From positions 1 to 12,180 of the forward strand of contig CAMCYT010000066.1 in the NCBI GenBank assembly GCA_945885485.1: a stretch of 12,180 nucleotides of DNA. Reading direction: 5' to 3'. The DNA comes from Prosthecobacter debontii (GTDB lineage: Bacteria; Verrucomicrobiota; Verrucomicrobiia; Verrucomicrobiales; Akkermansiaceae). Position numbers and translations under genes: made by a program. Below are positions 5,490 to 12,180 of the stretch, in pieces (the first letter of the stretch is position 1; each line of letters begins with the position of its first letter). The notes below the pieces were generated by a model, which saw nothing but the letters and a program-made list of their open reading frames with translations, searched no databases and was not told the DNA's origin.

Positions 5490-6173
5490 TTACCTAGTCC
5501 AGCCGCCTTCGCCTGAGGGCATTTCGCCTTGGCCGACCATGGTGTAGAGGGTTTTGCCTTTTGCGCCGATGAGTGGAAGGCCGATTTTTTTCTTCCAGAA
5601 AGAAGACATGGAGGCTCCGGTGTGGCAACCCCATGATTTGCAGACGGCGTCTTTGGCAAATATGGAAGAATTCAGTTTCGAAAGATCCTTTTCATGGAGC
5701 CATGCGGTGGACACGGCCATGATCTCGTTGCCGTAATCGAACATGAATGTCGATTTGTTAGAATGGCCGAAGTAATCGTAGGTGACGACGGATTTGCGCG
5801 GGCGGGAGTTTATTTTCGAAATGTAATCGGAAGAAGAATTGAACCAGATCAAGGTAGTATTGCGCTTGGCTGCCTGCTCGGCGATCCATGTGGTGTAGGG
5901 TTTACCGTCTTCTTGGCCTCTTGCTTCGTAACCGGGTTTGTAGACCATCCAGACAAGTGGCGCATCTTTTCCGTATGTCTGACGTAATTCTGCCATGCGT
6001 AGAGTGGATGCGCGAACGAAGTTGGCCCACCAGCGATCGTGTTGATCATCACCGGTTCGATAATTTTCCCAAGCGCGCAAGGCAGGTCCACCGCAAACGA
6101 TGACGTGTTCTGCTTGGGCAACTTGTGAGAGAAGCAGAATAGAGAGGAAAATAGCTTTCTTCACGTGAGACAT
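5490..6173 (-). CDS. Secreted protein of unknown function with possible clan-CD-like His/Cys dyad
   Basis: I do not recognise this 227-residue protein as a named family. The ATG at 6171-6173 begins a clear signal peptide (about 1-21) with an A-Q-A cleavage site before Glu22; an upstream in-frame TTG at 6207-6209 would only add 12 residues ahead of it. The mature part alternates predicted strands and helices: HVIVCGG (23-29), APLVWMVY (71-78), TTLIWFN (106-112). A hydrophobic strand SVVTYDYF ends in Gly136-His137, and a later segment holds Trp-Gly-Cys183-His-Thr-Gly. This order, strand then Gly-His, later strand then Cys, resembles caspase-fold (clan CD/CHAT) peptidases, but the similarity is only by eye. 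A second Cys (178) is nearby and a disulfide is also possible. It sits between the FtsB-like gene and bioB. Confidence 0.75.
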   Translation of the reverse strand: MSHVKKAIFLSILLLSQVAQAEHVIVCGGPALRAWENYRTGDDQHDRWWANFVRASTLRMAELRQTYGKDAPLVWMVYKPGYEARGQEDGKPYTTWIAEQAAKRNTTLIWFNSSSDYISKINSRPRKSVVTYDYFGHSNKSTFMFDYGNEIMAVSTAWLHEKDLSKLNSSIFAKDAVCKSWGCHTGASMSSFWKKKIGLPLIGAKGKTLYTMVGQGEMPSGEGGWTR

Positions 6174-6210
6174 GTGAGGGTTGTAATCCGAGTGGCGAGT
6201 TGGGGTCAAT

Positions 6211-6227
6211 CGGTATCGCAGATACCG
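6211..6227. other. Short intergenic hairpin
   Basis: CGGTATC (6211-6217) and GATACCG (6221-6227) form a perfect 7-bp stem with a 3-nt loop, between the FtsB-like gene and the secreted-protein gene. No T tract follows on either strand, so it is not a clear terminator. It may be a processing site or partial attenuator if the two genes share a transcript. Confidence 0.4.
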
Positions 6228-6244
6228 CGTGCCAGATTGTAGGG

Positions 6245-6586
6245 TTATCGATCACGTTCGAAACGCAGGACTTTTTCGCCTTCGCGGTAATAATTGAGCC
6301 GATCTCTGGCATGAACTTCCAAATATGATTGATCTTCGCGGAGGGCGTGGAGTTCGATTTCCCGGTGTTCTTTGATGTCCACGGCAGCTTGTTCCCGCTC
6401 TTGAGTGCTGCGGAGTTTAGCCTGTAATTTGTCGTTCTCGCGCTTGTAGGGGTAAGCAGATGCTACAATAAGCAAACCGAACGAGATGGCCGTGAAAAGG
6501 TAGAGGAGTCGATTGGTTCCTTTGATAAAGCGAACTCTCGACTCCAAGCGTGCAAGTTTTTGTGGGGTGTACTTGGTCTTGGCCAT
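6245..6586 (-). CDS. FtsB/DivIC-like septum formation initiator protein
   Basis: This 113-residue protein has the layout of the FtsB/DivIC family, bitopic inner-membrane proteins that join FtsQ/FtsL-type partners at the division septum. A basic cytoplasmic N-terminus is followed by one membrane segment (about 27-46), a charged heptad-rich coiled coil (about 47-90), and the family's C-terminal pattern with HARDRLNYYREGEKVLRFE at about 92-110, close to the usual AR-L-x-Y-x-x-x-GE-x-V-x-x-F ending. The ATG at 6584-6586 is chosen because the 15 extra residues upstream look unlike the family and would overlap the candidate promoter. The weak GGAA just before the ATG is too close to act as a ribosome site. 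It heads a minus-strand run towards bioB and is divergent from asd. Confidence 0.82.
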   Translation of the reverse strand: MAKTKYTPQKLARLESRVRFIKGTNRLLYLFTAISFGLLIVASAYPYKRENDKLQAKLRSTQEREQAAVDIKEHREIELHALREDQSYLEVHARDRLNYYREGEKVLRFERDR

Positions 6587-6602
6587 TTCCGAAGTGCTTA
6601 TG

Positions 6603-6631
6603 GTTGAACGCGATTCGAGGTGAATTGTCAA
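6603..6631 (-). promoter_or_regulatory. Candidate promoter of the FtsB-like gene
   Basis: On the minus strand a perfect TTGACA (6626-6631) is followed after 17 bp by TTCAAC (6603-6608), a poor -10 box. The start of transcription would be near 6596, leaving a leader of only about ten bases before the ATG, which would make the message nearly leaderless. No equally good promoter for the divergent asd operon was found in 6587-6728. Confidence 0.35.
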
Positions 6632-6728
6632 GCAAGGTTAACTATTTTGGAAGCTAGCTTAGGGATTGCATGGGAGAAAAGTTGAGCCTAGCGTCTGCAT
6701 CCCGGCGCGGCCGGTTGAACTAGAAACA

Positions 6729-7727
6729 ATGAAATTACCTCATGTGGCGATTGTCGGGGCGACGGGTGCCGTCGGCGTGGAAATGCTTCTTTGCCTAGAG
6801 CAAAGGAATTTTGAATTGAGCGAGCTTACGCTGTTGGCGTCGGCACGATCAGCTGGAAAGACAACGACCTTTAGGGGTAAGGAAATTGTGATCAAGGAGC
6901 TGACGCATGATTCATTTCAAGGTATCGACATCGCATTATTCAGTGCGGGTGGAGATATTTCCAAGGAATTTGCACCCTCAGCGGCAGCAGCTGGCGCGGT
7001 GGTGATTGATAATTCATCGGCGTTTCGCATGGATGAGGGTGTGCCTTTGGTGGTTCCTGAGATCAATCCCGAGGCCGCAAAAAACCGTCCGAAAGGGATT
7101 ATTGCGAATCCGAACTGCACGACGATTATTTCGCTGATGGCACTGGCGCCGTTGCATGAGCAGTTTGGTTTGGAAAGCGTGATCGCATCCAGCTACCAAG
7201 CGGTTTCCGGATCGGGCGCGCAGGGGATTATTGAGCTTGAGGAGCAAGTGAAAGCGATCGCGACGGGTCAGCCGTTCACTCCTAAGGTTTATCCACGTCA
7301 AATCGCGTTCAACGTGATTCCGCAGGTGGATTCATTTACGGAAAATGGATATACCAAAGAGGAAATGAAAATGGCCAACGAAGGGCGGAAAATTTTGGGT
7401 CATCCGGAATTGAAAGTTTCCTGTACTTGTGTGCGCGTGCCGGTGTATCGTTCGCATTCGGTTTCAATCACCGCAAAGTTTACCAAAGAGCCAAACGTGG
7501 AAGCTGCGAGAAAAGCTTATGCAGGTAAGCCGGGCATCCAAGTGATGGATGATCCTTCACAAAAACTTTTTCCCGTTCCGTTAGATACCACGGGTAAAGA
7601 CGATTGCTTGGTTGGCCGGATTCGCAAAAACTTGGTGTTAGAGAATGCTTTGGACTTGTGGGTAGTTGGCGATCAGGTGCGTAAAGGTGCGGCGCTTAAC
7701 GCGGTGCAGATTGCGGAAATCCTCTAA
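6729..7727 (+). CDS. asd: Aspartate-semialdehyde dehydrogenase
   Basis: This 332-residue cytoplasmic enzyme reduces aspartyl-4-phosphate to aspartate-4-semialdehyde with NADPH, the branch point to lysine/diaminopimelate, threonine and methionine. The N-terminal Rossmann motif is GATGAVG (10-16). The catalytic Cys130 lies in NPNCTT, the GSGAQG loop is at 161-166, and the substrate-binding Arg and catalytic His are in RVPVYRSHS (Arg236, His243). The start at 6729 puts the Rossmann strand right at the N-terminus; the frame is open upstream from a TTG at 6666 but those residues do not fit the family. No Shine-Dalgarno sequence precedes it. It is the first gene of a plus-strand run and is followed after 11 nt by a prenyl diphosphate synthase. 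Confidence 0.97.
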   Translation: MKLPHVAIVGATGAVGVEMLLCLEQRNFELSELTLLASARSAGKTTTFRGKEIVIKELTHDSFQGIDIALFSAGGDISKEFAPSAAAAGAVVIDNSSAFRMDEGVPLVVPEINPEAAKNRPKGIIANPNCTTIISLMALAPLHEQFGLESVIASSYQAVSGSGAQGIIELEEQVKAIATGQPFTPKVYPRQIAFNVIPQVDSFTENGYTKEEMKMANEGRKILGHPELKVSCTCVRVPVYRSHSVSITAKFTKEPNVEAARKAYAGKPGIQVMDDPSQKLFPVPLDTTGKDDCLVGRIRKNLVLENALDLWVVGDQVRKGAALNAVQIAEIL

Positions 7728-7738
7728 GTATTCTTCCT

Positions 7739-8626
7739 ATGAGTGGCGATCTTAAAGACTATTTGAAAACCGTGGTTTCCCATGTGGATACGGCATTGGA
7801 TGATTATCTGCCATTTCCCGGTGAGGCTCCTGGTGCAATTCATGAAGCGATGCGTTACACGATTTTCGCCGGTGGTAAGCGTCTGCGTCCGGTGCTTTGC
7901 ATTGCGGCGGCTGAGGCTTGTGGTGGAACTGAGACATTGGCTATCAAGGCTGCATGTGCGGTTGAACTGATGCACACCTATTCGTTGGTTCATGATGATT
8001 TACCGTGCATGGATGATGATGATCTGCGTCGGGGTCGGCCTACTTGTCACAAGGTATACGGCGAGGGAATGGCGGTGCTTTGCGGAGATGCATTGCTGAC
8101 AGAATCTTTTACACTGTTGGCGAAATCCGAGCCGAGCGAAGGCTATACGGTGGGCGAAATGATTTCCGAATTGGCCGTTGCTGGAGGTAGTCGGAAGCTG
8201 ATAGGTGGGCAAGTCTTGGATCTTGAAGGAGAAGGTCAACAGCTTAGTAAAGAGCAGTTATTAGCGATCCATGAGGCAAAAACCGGCGCGCTGTTAGTGA
8301 GTGCATTACGTCTGGGTGGAATGACAGCGAATGCGAGCGCTAAGCAATTGGCGGCATTGAGCGATTTCGGTTACTCCCTTGGTCTGGCATTTCAGGTGAT
8401 TGATGACATTTTAGATGTTACCCAAACCACCAAAAGCCTAGGTAAAACGGCGGGAAAAGATGTGGCGGCAAATAAGTCGACCTATCCTTCCGTTTGGGGT
8501 TTGGAAGAATCCAAGAAAGAAGCGGAGCGCTTGACTCGTGACGCTTTGAATGCGCTGGAAATTTTTGGTGAACGCGGCGTGAGGTTACGTGAAATCGCCG
8601 AATGGATGCTGGCGCGAGAGTATTGA
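7739..8626 (+). CDS. ispA: Farnesyl/geranylgeranyl diphosphate synthase (polyprenyl synthetase family)
   Basis: This 295-residue all-helical enzyme condenses isopentenyl diphosphate with allylic diphosphates to make C15 or C20 prenyl chains for quinones, undecaprenyl phosphate and carotenoids. It carries GGKRLRP (45-51), the first Asp-rich motif DDLPCMD (86-92) with the LRRGRPTCH continuation, the GGQVLDL segment (156-162), the Lys181-Thr182 pair and the second Asp-rich motif DDILD (222-226). The residues before the first Asp-rich motif, HTYSLVH, closely match bacterial IspA, which favours farnesyl diphosphate, but product length cannot be settled by reading. The start is 11 nt after asd without a Shine-Dalgarno sequence, so translational coupling is possible. 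No dxs or xseB partner is present. Confidence 0.93.
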   Translation: MSGDLKDYLKTVVSHVDTALDDYLPFPGEAPGAIHEAMRYTIFAGGKRLRPVLCIAAAEACGGTETLAIKAACAVELMHTYSLVHDDLPCMDDDDLRRGRPTCHKVYGEGMAVLCGDALLTESFTLLAKSEPSEGYTVGEMISELAVAGGSRKLIGGQVLDLEGEGQQLSKEQLLAIHEAKTGALLVSALRLGGMTANASAKQLAALSDFGYSLGLAFQVIDDILDVTQTTKSLGKTAGKDVAANKSTYPSVWGLEESKKEAERLTRDALNALEIFGERGVRLREIAEWMLAREY

Positions 8627-8657
8627 GAGTTATGCATTTCAACCGAAAACCTTTTTG

Positions 8658-10340
8658 ATGAAGAACGAGGTTGATTCTGGCGTGCGGATGGGGCTAGGTC
8701 TGCGTATCAAAAAGCGATCTTTCAGTTTCATGTTGGCTAAGCGGTATCTGAATCCGCGCCGTGCCGTTTTATCTTCGTTTACGCTGATTTCACTAATTGG
8801 CGTGTTACTCGGGGTTTTGGTTCTGGTGGTGGTGATGGCCGTCTATGCGGGTTTGGAAAGAGATGTGAAAGGGCGCTTGCTGGGTTTTACGCCACACATT
8901 TTGGTGATGACATCGTTAGCGCCTCCTGCCGATCCTGATGCGGAGGGCGCTGAGGTTTCGGGTTGGCAGTCGCTCGCGCGAAAGGCTGCAGAAGTTAAAG
9001 GCGTTTCTGCGGCGACGGCTTTCGTTTCGGATAATGTCATTTTGGATGTCGGATCGTGGCAAAAGCCTGTGGCGTTTCGTGGAATTGATACCAGTGACAT
9101 AGCGCAGGTGGACGGCGTTAAAAAAATGTTGGATATGAAGAATTTTCCAGATTCGAGCGCAGATCTCGGACTGGATGATAGGGCTGTGGTTTCATCAATT
9201 ATCGCCGAGCAATTTCAACTCAGGGTGGGTGATACCATGCGTCTATACTCCACCCGTAATTTTGAGGGTGTGATGGATGCCTATCGCGTGACTGAGAAGC
9301 CGGTGGTCCGTGAGGCGTATGCAGAGTCTTGGTCGGTGGTTACAAAGGTTCTGAAAGAGGAAATGAAGCAGGTGGGAGAAAGTTTCGAAGTTCCAGCTGA
9401 AAAATTCAGCGAGGCGTATGATCATCTCAGAGGAATTCAATCAGAGCCAATCCGTGAACCTGAGAATAACATCATTCACGAGCTACTGAAGGCGATGGAA
9501 AGTAGCGAACTCGTGGAGAATAAAAAACTCTTTCGTATATCTGCTGAAAACAGAACCAAGCTGATCAATATTTATGAAGCGTTGGCGAAGACGGATGCTG
9601 CGGAGATGGACGGGGAAATATTAAAAGGCATCAAGAGTTTGGTGCTGCCAAAAGAAGTGCAAGTGATCGGAATCTATTCAGCCTCGCAAATGGCCGTGAC
9701 TCCGGACCTATTTGTGCCTTTGCCCTTGGCGCAGGATTTAGCAGGTTTGAATGATGAGGTGCAAGGTATCGCGTTGCGGTTAGATGATCCATATCAAGCG
9801 GAACAAGTTGCGATTATGGTGCGTCAGCATCTCGGCTCCGGTGAGTATGTCAAAACATGGGGTGATCAATATCAGGCATTTTTCACTCTGATTAATCAAC
9901 AGCGGGTAATGATGTATTTCGCATTATCATTTATCGTTTTGATTTCGGCTTTTTCTATGATGGCGGTAATGTTCACGGTGACAATTCAGAAGCGTCGTGA
10001 GATCGGGGTTATGAAGGCTCTAGGTGCGGCGCCGGGACAGATTGTGCGGGTCTTCTTGTATCAGGGAATGATTTTAGGGATTTCTGGCGCACTACTGGGC
10101 GTGGGGTTGGGTCGATTGGTTATTCACTTCCGTGGTGGTATACAGGAAGGAATGCGGGTCTTAGGATTTGATCCATTCTCCGCTTCTCTAACAGGTTTTG
10201 TTGTTTTGCCCGCTCACAATAATCCCGCCGAACAGGCTGTGATTGGTCTCATGGCGTTTGTATTGTGTTCGCTGGCGGCTTTGGTGCCGGCATTTTTTGC
10301 AGCTCAGAGTGATGCGGCAAAGTCCCTTAGAAATCTTTAA
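8658..10340 (+). CDS. LolC/LolE-type ABC transporter permease with large extracytoplasmic insertion
   Basis: This 560-residue protein has the FtsX/MacB-type permease layout used by LolC and LolE, which with the ATPase LolD release lipoproteins from the inner membrane. It has a basic N-terminus with LAKRYLNPRRA (26-36), membrane helix 1 (about 38-64), a long extracytoplasmic domain (65-418), then three helices (about 419-443, 467-487, 527-549) with the cytoplasmic coupling segment KRREIGVMKALGA (445-457). Lol permeases are usually about 400-415 residues; the extra length is mainly a charged, helical stretch at roughly 201-333. ATGs at 8658, 8688 and 8730 are all possible starts; 8658 is chosen as the first one clear of ispA, and none has a Shine-Dalgarno sequence. 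No LolD-like ATPase gene is in the window. The gene starts 31 nt after ispA and ends 1 nt before the next gene. Confidence 0.85.
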   Translation: MKNEVDSGVRMGLGLRIKKRSFSFMLAKRYLNPRRAVLSSFTLISLIGVLLGVLVLVVVMAVYAGLERDVKGRLLGFTPHILVMTSLAPPADPDAEGAEVSGWQSLARKAAEVKGVSAATAFVSDNVILDVGSWQKPVAFRGIDTSDIAQVDGVKKMLDMKNFPDSSADLGLDDRAVVSSIIAEQFQLRVGDTMRLYSTRNFEGVMDAYRVTEKPVVREAYAESWSVVTKVLKEEMKQVGESFEVPAEKFSEAYDHLRGIQSEPIREPENNIIHELLKAMESSELVENKKLFRISAENRTKLINIYEALAKTDAAEMDGEILKGIKSLVLPKEVQVIGIYSASQMAVTPDLFVPLPLAQDLAGLNDEVQGIALRLDDPYQAEQVAIMVRQHLGSGEYVKTWGDQYQAFFTLINQQRVMMYFALSFIVLISAFSMMAVMFTVTIQKRREIGVMKALGAAPGQIVRVFLYQGMILGISGALLGVGLGRLVIHFRGGIQEGMRVLGFDPFSASLTGFVVLPAHNNPAEQAVIGLMAFVLCSLAALVPAFFAAQSDAAKSLRNL

Positions 10341-10341
10341 T

Positions 10342-11193
10342 ATGGAAATTTGGCTCATTCAAAACGGCAAGAAGACCGGTCCATTTAATGACTATGACAT
10401 CCGTGGTCGTATTTCTGATCGGCAACTTGATGCGGATGATTTCGCTTGGCATGAAGGATTGCTAGGTTGGGTGAAACTTCAAGAGATCGAATTATTCAAG
10501 AGCGAGTTTGAATTACTCAAAACCATAAAGCCGCCGCCATTACCGTCACATTTTCCATTGGATAGTAACCAAGATTCACCTCAACCAAAAACCCGATATC
10601 TCGCCAGAAGATTTTGGGCGAGATGGCTGGATTTGATGACCTATTTGGCTGTTTGGTGGTTGTTGGCGTATGTGGTGGACGGGGATGTCGGGATGATGGT
10701 TCAGAGCCGCTGGATACAATTCTTACTTTTCATTCCATGGTTTGGGATTGAGGCGTGGTTGCTGCATCGTTTTGGGACGACACCAGGAAAGTGGTTGTTA
10801 GGGATTCGTGTGGTCAATGAAGACGGGACAGGATTGACGCTCAAATCATCGATATCGAGGTCCACACGTGTATGGATTGCTGGTGTGGGATTCGGCTGGG
10901 GGTTACTAGCGGTGCTCTGTCAGGCGATGAGTTGGTTTACCGCACGAAAGATTGGTAAACCCGTTTGGGACTATATGGGGCAGCATAAAATCACAGTGGC
11001 TCCGCATAACGGTTTCAAAATCATCGCGCTTATATTCTTATTCTTCGCGGCCATGCAGTTGCAAGTGGCAGTCAGAGGTCCGCATGATCAAGAGAACTTC
11101 TATAAACAAAATATCGAGCTTTTGGAGAAGTATCCCGAGTTCAGAGAGTTTTTAGACAGTGGAAAGCAGTGGCATTTTCCGGTGAAGCGCTGA
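10342..11193 (+). CDS. GYF_2-RDD domain membrane protein
   Basis: This 283-residue protein joins two recognisable domains. Residues 1-48 (WLIQNGKKTGPF, then FAWHEGLLGW) are a GYF_2 (DUF4339) domain, thought to bind peptides or proteins. A Pro-rich linker follows (about 60-85), and then an RDD domain begins with the Arg/Asp pattern RRFWARWLDLM (89-99). Its second conserved block is FGTTPGKWLLGIRVVNEDG (144-162). About four membrane segments are seen (100-111, 124-141, 177-197, 225-242). The precise role is unknown; RDD proteins are variously linked to transport and membrane homeostasis. The ATG lies one base after the permease stop codon, so tight coupling is likely. It ends 6 nt short of the convergent pseudopilin gene, with no terminator between. 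Confidence 0.9.
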   Translation: MEIWLIQNGKKTGPFNDYDIRGRISDRQLDADDFAWHEGLLGWVKLQEIELFKSEFELLKTIKPPPLPSHFPLDSNQDSPQPKTRYLARRFWARWLDLMTYLAVWWLLAYVVDGDVGMMVQSRWIQFLLFIPWFGIEAWLLHRFGTTPGKWLLGIRVVNEDGTGLTLKSSISRSTRVWIAGVGFGWGLLAVLCQAMSWFTARKIGKPVWDYMGQHKITVAPHNGFKIIALIFLFFAAMQLQVAVRGPHDQENFYKQNIELLEKYPEFREFLDSGKQWHFPVKR

Positions 11194-11199
11194 GTTAGC

Positions 11200-11748
11200 C
11201 TAGAAATTGCTGATGTCGTCTTTATCGTCATCATTCTTGCCATCTCCAGAGGATTCGCCGTCAGGACCCATAGACCAGATGTCGTAGTCAGGGTTTAATG
11301 CTCCAGTACCACGGCGATAGCGGTATTCAGCCCCCCATGGATCGATAATTGTTGCGGTCCCGCCTGTTCCTTCGATCCATTTGTGGGTATCGTTTTCTGG
11401 ATCAAGTTCTGAGAGGTAGATGATTTGATCATCATCATTAGGAACTACTTGTCCATCTTCGTCGCTATCCCAATAAAGAGCTTTAAATAATATATTGGAT
11501 TGAACGGTTCCGTCTGCTCCACCCGCGTTTTCATCTCCAGGATATTTGCCATTGTCGAGTTTGTATTCTTCAATGGCTTTTCCAAGGAGGTTGATTTGGA
11601 TTTCGGCTAGATTGTTATTTTTTCTGTTTTCGACAAATTGAAAGCTACCGATGATGAGTCCTGCCAAGATGAGAATAATCGTCATCACGATTAGAAGTTC
11701 AGCGATAGTGAAACCGCGAGGTGATTGAAATCGAGATGATTTTTTCAT
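11200..11748 (-). CDS. gspG: Type II secretion-like major pseudopilin (GspG family)
   Basis: This 182-residue prepilin-like protein has a basic leader ending in Arg-Gly12, cut by prepilin peptidase before Phe13. Then comes FTIAELLIV with the +5 Glu at residue 17, and a hydrophobic helix (13-35). The C-terminal half has GspG hallmarks: DPWGAEYRYR (136-145), DYDIWSMGPDGE (154-165) and a very acidic tail that matches the calcium-binding end of GspG. In between, residues 94-105 (DSDEDGQVVPND) fit a canonical EF-hand loop, unusual for this family. It is longer than typical GspG (about 145 residues). No Shine-Dalgarno sequence precedes the ATG at 11746-11748. It lies 12 nt after gspF in the same direction, so the two are probably an operon for an assembled pseudopilus or type IV pilus-like system. 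Confidence 0.9.
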   Translation of the reverse strand: MKKSSRFQSPRGFTIAELLIVMTIILILAGLIIGSFQFVENRKNNNLAEIQINLLGKAIEEYKLDNGKYPGDENAGGADGTVQSNILFKALYWDSDEDGQVVPNDDDQIIYLSELDPENDTHKWIEGTGGTATIIDPWGAEYRYRRGTGALNPDYDIWSMGPDGESSGDGKNDDDKDDISNF

Positions 11749-11760
11749 GGATGTGAGCGG

Positions 11761-12180
11761 TTATTGTTGATCGCCCATCGTTTGAATCATTTTGATGAGT
11801 GGAAGGAAAAGGGCGAATACGACAGCACCGACGACCAAGGCCAAGAACACGATCATGATGGGTTCTAGGATGGAAGTGAGAGCGGTCACGGCATTATCGA
11901 CTTCGTCATCATAAACATCCGCTACTTTGAGAAGCATTTCAGGTAGTTGTCCGGTTTCTTCACCGACATCGACCATGGAGATGAGCATATTAGGAAATAC
12001 TCCACTGGCTGTAAGTGGGGTGACGATGGATTCACCTTCTTTAACGGCTTCGTGGACTTTGGAAATGGCGTTAGCGATGATGACATTTCCTGCAGTGTCA
12101 CGGGTGATATTAAGGGCTTGGAGAATCGGAACGCCAGAGGTGACGAGTGTTCCGAGTGTTCTAGCGAAGCGTGAGACAGC
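11761..12180 (-). CDS. gspF: Type II secretion/type IV pilus inner-membrane platform protein GspF/PilC, C-terminal part
   Basis: The reading frame is open from the right edge to the stop at 11761-11763, giving the last 139 residues; the start is outside the window. The fragment begins AVSRFARTLGTLVTSGVPIL, the second repeat of the GspF/PilC domain, continues with the EGESIVTPL and FPNMLISMVDVGEETGQL segments, and ends in the final membrane helix (about VFLALVVGAVVFALFLPL) and a short polar tail. These are the conserved features of the platform protein that couples the assembly ATPase to pseudopilin addition. An internal ATG at 11988 should not be taken as the start, because the homology continues upstream. 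It precedes gspG by 12 nt. Confidence 0.93.
   Translation of the reverse strand, partial: AVSRFARTLGTLVTSGVPILQALNITRDTAGNVIIANAISKVHEAVKEGESIVTPLTASGVFPNMLISMVDVGEETGQLPEMLLKVADVYDDEVDNAVTALTSILEPIMIVFLALVVGAVVFALFLPLIKMIQTMGDQQ

Overview
The window reads as ordinary chromosomal DNA from a Gram-negative bacterium, most likely a member of the Verrucomicrobiota. That placement is an inference from three things: the general look of the proteins, a GYF_2-RDD membrane protein next to a LolC/E-type permease and type II secretion-like pseudopilin genes, and the near absence of Shine-Dalgarno sequences. There is no rRNA, tRNA, CRISPR array, prophage or insertion sequence in view. Fourteen protein genes are supported; thirteen are complete and one runs off the right edge.

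Left block (1-4339, all genes on the minus strand). In transcription order from right to left there is a small glycine-zipper lipoprotein-like gene ending in a clear terminator, then a DEAD-box-family RNA helicase with its own candidate promoter and a structured leader of about 146 nt, then the translation genes rpsB (uS2), tsf (EF-Ts) and rpsU (bS21), closed by a strong intrinsic terminator at 251-280. Beyond that terminator lies a gene-free stretch (1-318) with a 23-bp inverted repeat that looks like a dispersed intergenic repeat.

Middle block (4477-6586, minus). A short FtsB/DivIC-like membrane coiled-coil protein, a secreted protein of unknown function with a possible His/Cys dyad, and biotin synthase BioB follow each other with gaps of 71 and 41 nt and may be co-transcribed.

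Right block (6729-11193, plus). asd (aspartate-semialdehyde dehydrogenase), a farnesyl/geranylgeranyl diphosphate synthase, a LolC/E-type ABC permease with a large extracytoplasmic insertion, and a GYF_2-RDD membrane protein are spaced by 11, 31 and 1 nt and look like one operon. The divergent start region 6587-6728 separates this operon from the FtsB-like gene. The operon converges, with a 6-nt gap, on a minus-strand pseudopilin (GspG-type) and GspF pair at the right edge.

The window is mostly housekeeping. I see no convincing new multi-gene system. The items most worth following up are the structured helicase leader, the small secreted protein with clan-CD-like features, the EF-hand-like loop in the pseudopilin, the inserted domain in the ABC permease, the DEVD variant of motif II in the helicase, and the SD-less starts.
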